Source of the DNA: Pseudonocardia cypriaca
GTDB taxonomy: Bacteria; Actinomycetota; Actinomycetes; Mycobacteriales; Pseudonocardiaceae
Length of the DNA: 64,000 bases
Assembly (NCBI RefSeq): GCF_006717045.1
Contig: NZ_VFPH01000001.1
Span: forward strand, 3,038,001-3,102,000
Direction: 5' to 3'
Below the pieces are notes generated by a model. The model made no database searches and was not told the origin of the DNA. It worked only from the letters and a program-made list of their open reading frames with translations. Positions 61,581 to 64,000 of this stretch are shown here, in pieces; positions within the stretch are counted from its first letter, which is position 1, and each line of letters begins with the position of its first letter. The position numbers and the translations under genes are program-made.

Positions 61581-62746
61581 CGATCCCGGCGTCGATCGTC
61601 ACAGCCGGCACGCTCGTCGCCGACGGCGTCCCGGTCGGTGCCGGTTGGGTCGAGATCGAGGGCGACCGGATCGTCGCCACCGGCGCGGGCGCACCTCCCC
61701 GGCCCGCCGATGTCGATCTCGGCGACGCGGTGCTCGTGCCCGGCTTCGTCGACATGCACGTGCACGGCGGAGCCGGTGCCGCCTTCCCGGACGGCGACGC
61801 GGAGACCGCGCTGCGGGCCGTGGGGTTCCACCGCGCGCACGGCACCACCACCATGGTGGCGAGCCTGGTGGCCGCCGGCCCGGACGACCTGCTGAAGACC
61901 GTCGACGCGCTCGCCGAGCTCGTCGCGGACGGGGAGCTCGCCGGCGTGCACCTGGAGGGCCCATGGCTCGCGGAGGGGCGCTGCGGCGCGCACGACCCGC
62001 GGCAGCTGCGCGACCCCGACCCCGGCGAGCTGGACCGCCTCCTGCGGGCCGGGGACGGCGCCGTCCGGATGGTGACGCTCGCCCCCGAGCGGGAGGGCGG
62101 CCTGGACGCGGTGCGCCGGGTCGTCGACGCGGGAGCGGTCGCCGCGCTCGGGCACACCGACGCCAGCTACGCGCTCACCCGCGAGGCGATCGACGCGGGC
62201 GCCCGCGTCGGAACGCACCTGTTCAACGCGATGGCGCCGGTGCACCACCGCGAGCCCGGCCCGGCCGTCGCGCTGCTGGAGGACGACCGCGTCACGGTCG
62301 AGCTCGTGACCGACGGCCTGCACGTGCACCCGGCGCTGTGGGAGCACGTCGTCCGCAGCGCGGGCACCGGTCGGGTTGCGGCGGTGACCGACGCGATGGC
62401 CGCCGCCGGCATGCCCGACGGCGAGTACCACCTCGGGGCGATGCGGGTGACCGTGGCCGAGGGCGTGGCCCGGCTCGCCGCGGGCAGCGACGGCCGGGCA
62501 GGCGCCATCGCCGGCAGCACCGCCACCACGGACGTCCTATTCGCGAAGGTCGTGCGGCACGCCGCGGTGCCCCACGAGGAGGCCCTGCGCCGCGCGGTGG
62601 CGCTGACGGCCACGTCTCCGGCGCGCGCCCTCGGCCTCGCCGACGTCGGGGTGATCGCCCCCGGCCGGCGGGCCGACCTCGTGGTACTCGACACCGGGCT
62701 GAAGGTCCGCGAGGTCTACCGGGCGGGTCGGCTCCTCCCGAGGTGA
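61577..62746 (+). CDS. nagA: N-acetylglucosamine-6-phosphate deacetylase NagA
   Basis: 389 residues, amidohydrolase barrel: PGFVDMHVHGGAGAAF, GVHLEGPWL (Glu ligand), ALGHTDASYA and GTHLFNAMAPVHHREPG (His ligands), and AVTDAMAAAGMPDGEY (catalytic Asp). It removes acetate from GlcNAc-6-phosphate, feeding the SIS enzyme. Last gene of the kinase-SIS-nagA operon. Confidence 0.93.
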   Translation: MTIPASIVTAGTLVADGVPVGAGWVEIEGDRIVATGAGAPPRPADVDLGDAVLVPGFVDMHVHGGAGAAFPDGDAETALRAVGFHRAHGTTTMVASLVAAGPDDLLKTVDALAELVADGELAGVHLEGPWLAEGRCGAHDPRQLRDPDPGELDRLLRAGDGAVRMVTLAPEREGGLDAVRRVVDAGAVAALGHTDASYALTREAIDAGARVGTHLFNAMAPVHHREPGPAVALLEDDRVTVELVTDGLHVHPALWEHVVRSAGTGRVAAVTDAMAAAGMPDGEYHLGAMRVTVAEGVARLAAGSDGRAGAIAGSTATTDVLFAKVVRHAAVPHEEALRRAVALTATSPARALGLADVGVIAPGRRADLVVLDTGLKVREVYRAGRLLPR

Positions 62747-62830
62747 CCGTCCGCCCGACCGGGCAGTGCGCTCGCCGGAGCGCAGACCGTGATCGTCGCC
62801 GGGACGGACCGACGCTGGCAGGCTTGCCCC

Positions 62831-63154
62831 ATGACGAGCACGAGCCACTTCCTCCTCCGGCTCATCCCGCCCCGCCCGAGCTTCGCCACGGACATGACCG
62901 AGGCGGAGGCCGGGGTGATGGCCGAGCACTCGGAGTACTGGCACGGCCACCTGACCAAGGGCGCCGTGGTCGTGGTCGGCTCGGTCGCCGACCCGGCCGG
63001 CGTCTGGGGCATCGGGGTGCTCGAGGCGGAGTCGCGTGATGCGGCCGAACGCCTGGTGGCCGGAGATCCGGCGATCACCTCGGGGATGATCACCCGCTAC
63101 GAGCTCCACCACATGCCGCTGGTGCTCGCCCGCCCGCACGCACCTGATCGGTGA
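62831..63154 (+). CDS. YciI-like protein
   Basis: 107 residues with a dimeric alpha/beta-barrel fold: FLLRLIPPRPSFATDMTEAEAG, GAVVVVGSVADPAGVWGIGVLE and ERLVAGDPAITSGMITRYELH, the last close to the YciI family His/Asp region. Small cytosolic protein without assigned activity. ATG at 62831 chosen; an in-frame ATG at 62789 has poorer context. Confidence 0.8.
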   Translation: MTSTSHFLLRLIPPRPSFATDMTEAEAGVMAEHSEYWHGHLTKGAVVVVGSVADPAGVWGIGVLEAESRDAAERLVAGDPAITSGMITRYELHHMPLVLARPHAPDR

Positions 63155-63203
63155 CCGTTGCACCGGCCTTCGGCGGCGGGCGAGCGAGCGGCGATACGCA
63201 TGA

Positions 63204-64000
63204 TCAGCGTTTGCGGGAGCGGATGTAGTCCGACACCACCTCCGCGCCCAGGCCGTCCAGCGTCGGAGCCACCACGCGGCCGCCGCAGCGCCGAGCCACG
63301 TCATCGATGAACATCGCGAGCCGCGGGTCGTCGCCGAGCATGAAGAACGTGATCGACGGGCGCAGGGTCGTGATCTTGTCCAGCGCGCCGATCGTGGCCC
63401 GCAGCGTCTCCGGACTCGGCGGCCAGTCGAACACCGCCTCGCCGTCGGCCTCCAGGTGGGCGGTCGGCTCGCCGTCGGTGACCACGAGGACGACCGGCTG
63501 CGCGTCCGGGTTGCGGCGCAGGTGCTCGCCGGCCAGCAGCAGGGCGTGGTGCAGGTTGGTGCCCTGCTCCCACACCCCCTCCAGGCCGACCAGCTCCCCG
63601 AGCTCCACCGACCGGGCGTGGCGGCCGAACGTGACCAGCTTCAGGTCGTCGCCGCGGAAGCGGGTGGAGATCAGCTGGTGCAGCGCGAGCGCCGTGCGCT
63701 TCATCGGCACCCAACGCCCGTCCTGCACCATCGACCACGACGTGTCCACCAGCAGCGCCACCGCCGCGCGGGAGCGCTGCTCGGTCTCGACGATCTCCAC
63801 GTCGGTGACGTCGAGCCGCCGCTCGTCCCCGCCCGCCCGCCGCAGCTGGGCGTTCAGCAGCGTGCGCGGCACGCTCCACGCCTCGGTGTCGCCGAACGCC
63901 CACGGCCGGGTGGCCCCGGTGGCCTCGCCGGCGGGCCCGGACCTGCGGTCCTCCCGCTCGCCGCGCCGCGCACCGATCTTGTCGACGATGTCGCGCAGCG
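63204..64000 (-). CDS. VWA-domain protein, N-terminus beyond the window
   Basis: At least 265 codons, open to the window edge, so 5'-partial. The C-terminal VWA domain has the MIDAS motif LLVDTSWSM, EQGTNLHHAL and VVTDGEPTAH, and ends VVSDYIRSRKR. The upstream part (IGARRGEREDRR, RPWAFGDTEAW) is charged. Such proteins usually partner a MoxR-type AAA ATPase encoded upstream, which would lie outside the window. Confidence 0.85.
   Translation of the reverse strand, partial: LRDIVDKIGARRGEREDRRSGPAGEATGATRPWAFGDTEAWSVPRTLLNAQLRRAGGDERRLDVTDVEIVETEQRSRAAVALLVDTSWSMVQDGRWVPMKRTALALHQLISTRFRGDDLKLVTFGRHARSVELGELVGLEGVWEQGTNLHHALLLAGEHLRRNPDAQPVVLVVTDGEPTAHLEADGEAVFDWPPSPETLRATIGALDKITTLRPSITFFMLGDDPRLAMFIDDVARRCGGRVVAPTLDGLGAEVVSDYIRSRKR

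Overview
This is a high-GC (visibly over 70 %) actinobacterial chromosome segment, most likely from Pseudonocardiaceae (Pseudonocardia-like). Codon use is strongly GC3-biased, GTG starts and 4-base ATGA/GTGA overlaps are common, and the window carries a complete Pup-proteasome system plus a mycothiol gene. The backbone follows, as I recall it, the Mycobacterium tuberculosis Rv2089c-Rv2130c order: pepQ-like peptidase, 5'-3' exonuclease, DUF4333 membrane protein, helY helicase, tatC-tatA, pafC-pafB-pafA, prcA-prcB-pup-dop, mpa, trmI, recB-like nuclease, hisG-hisE, HAD phosphatase, metH, PAC2 and mshC.

Layout. 0-10 kb: peptidase, exonuclease, a WYL-regulator/epoxide-hydrolase pair, an Eis-type acetyltransferase, a Pro/Gln-rich DUF4333 protein and HelY. 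10-12 kb: a FrnE-like thioredoxin-fold protein divergent from a TetR regulator over a clear operator, then DUF1330. 12-25 kb: Tat translocase, a secreted protein, the paf operon, a PAP2-lipid kinase fusion with a degenerate serine-hydrolase partner, and the prcA/prcB/pup/dop block. 25-39.6 kb: an approximately 15 kb accessory block between dop and mpa (SDR/XRE pair, Nudix, amidase, a palindrome-rich gap, lpd, MarR/YceI, LysR with a CitMHS-AtuA operon, two AraC regulators, MFS, PAP2). 39.6-44.8 kb: mpa, trmI, RecB-like nuclease, a lipoprotein and a thioesterase. 44.8-45.6 kb: a gene-free region dominated by tandem repeats and a large imperfect inverted repeat. 45.6-57.5 kb: hisG/hisE, HAD, metH, PAC2, MFS, an RsbQ-RsbP-like stress module, DUF2237 and mshC. 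57.6-64 kb: a TetR/FAD-monooxygenase pair, an amino-sugar operon (kinase, SIS, nagA) with a DasR-like operator, YciI, and a VWA protein cut by the window end.

How the genes connect. Dop and PafA remove and attach Pup, Mpa unfolds pupylated proteins into the PrcAB core, PafB/PafC are the WYL regulators of the DNA-damage response, and PAC2 resembles proteasome assembly chaperones. Pup here ends in Glu, so it should not need Dop deamidation before ligation. The most unusual items are the RsbQ/RsbP-like pair, the two palindromic repeat regions, the serine-hydrolase homologue without its catalytic Ser and Lys, the MFS gene that seems to need a CTG start, and several strong palindromic operators between divergent regulator/target pairs. 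No CRISPR array, transposase, rRNA or tRNA was seen.
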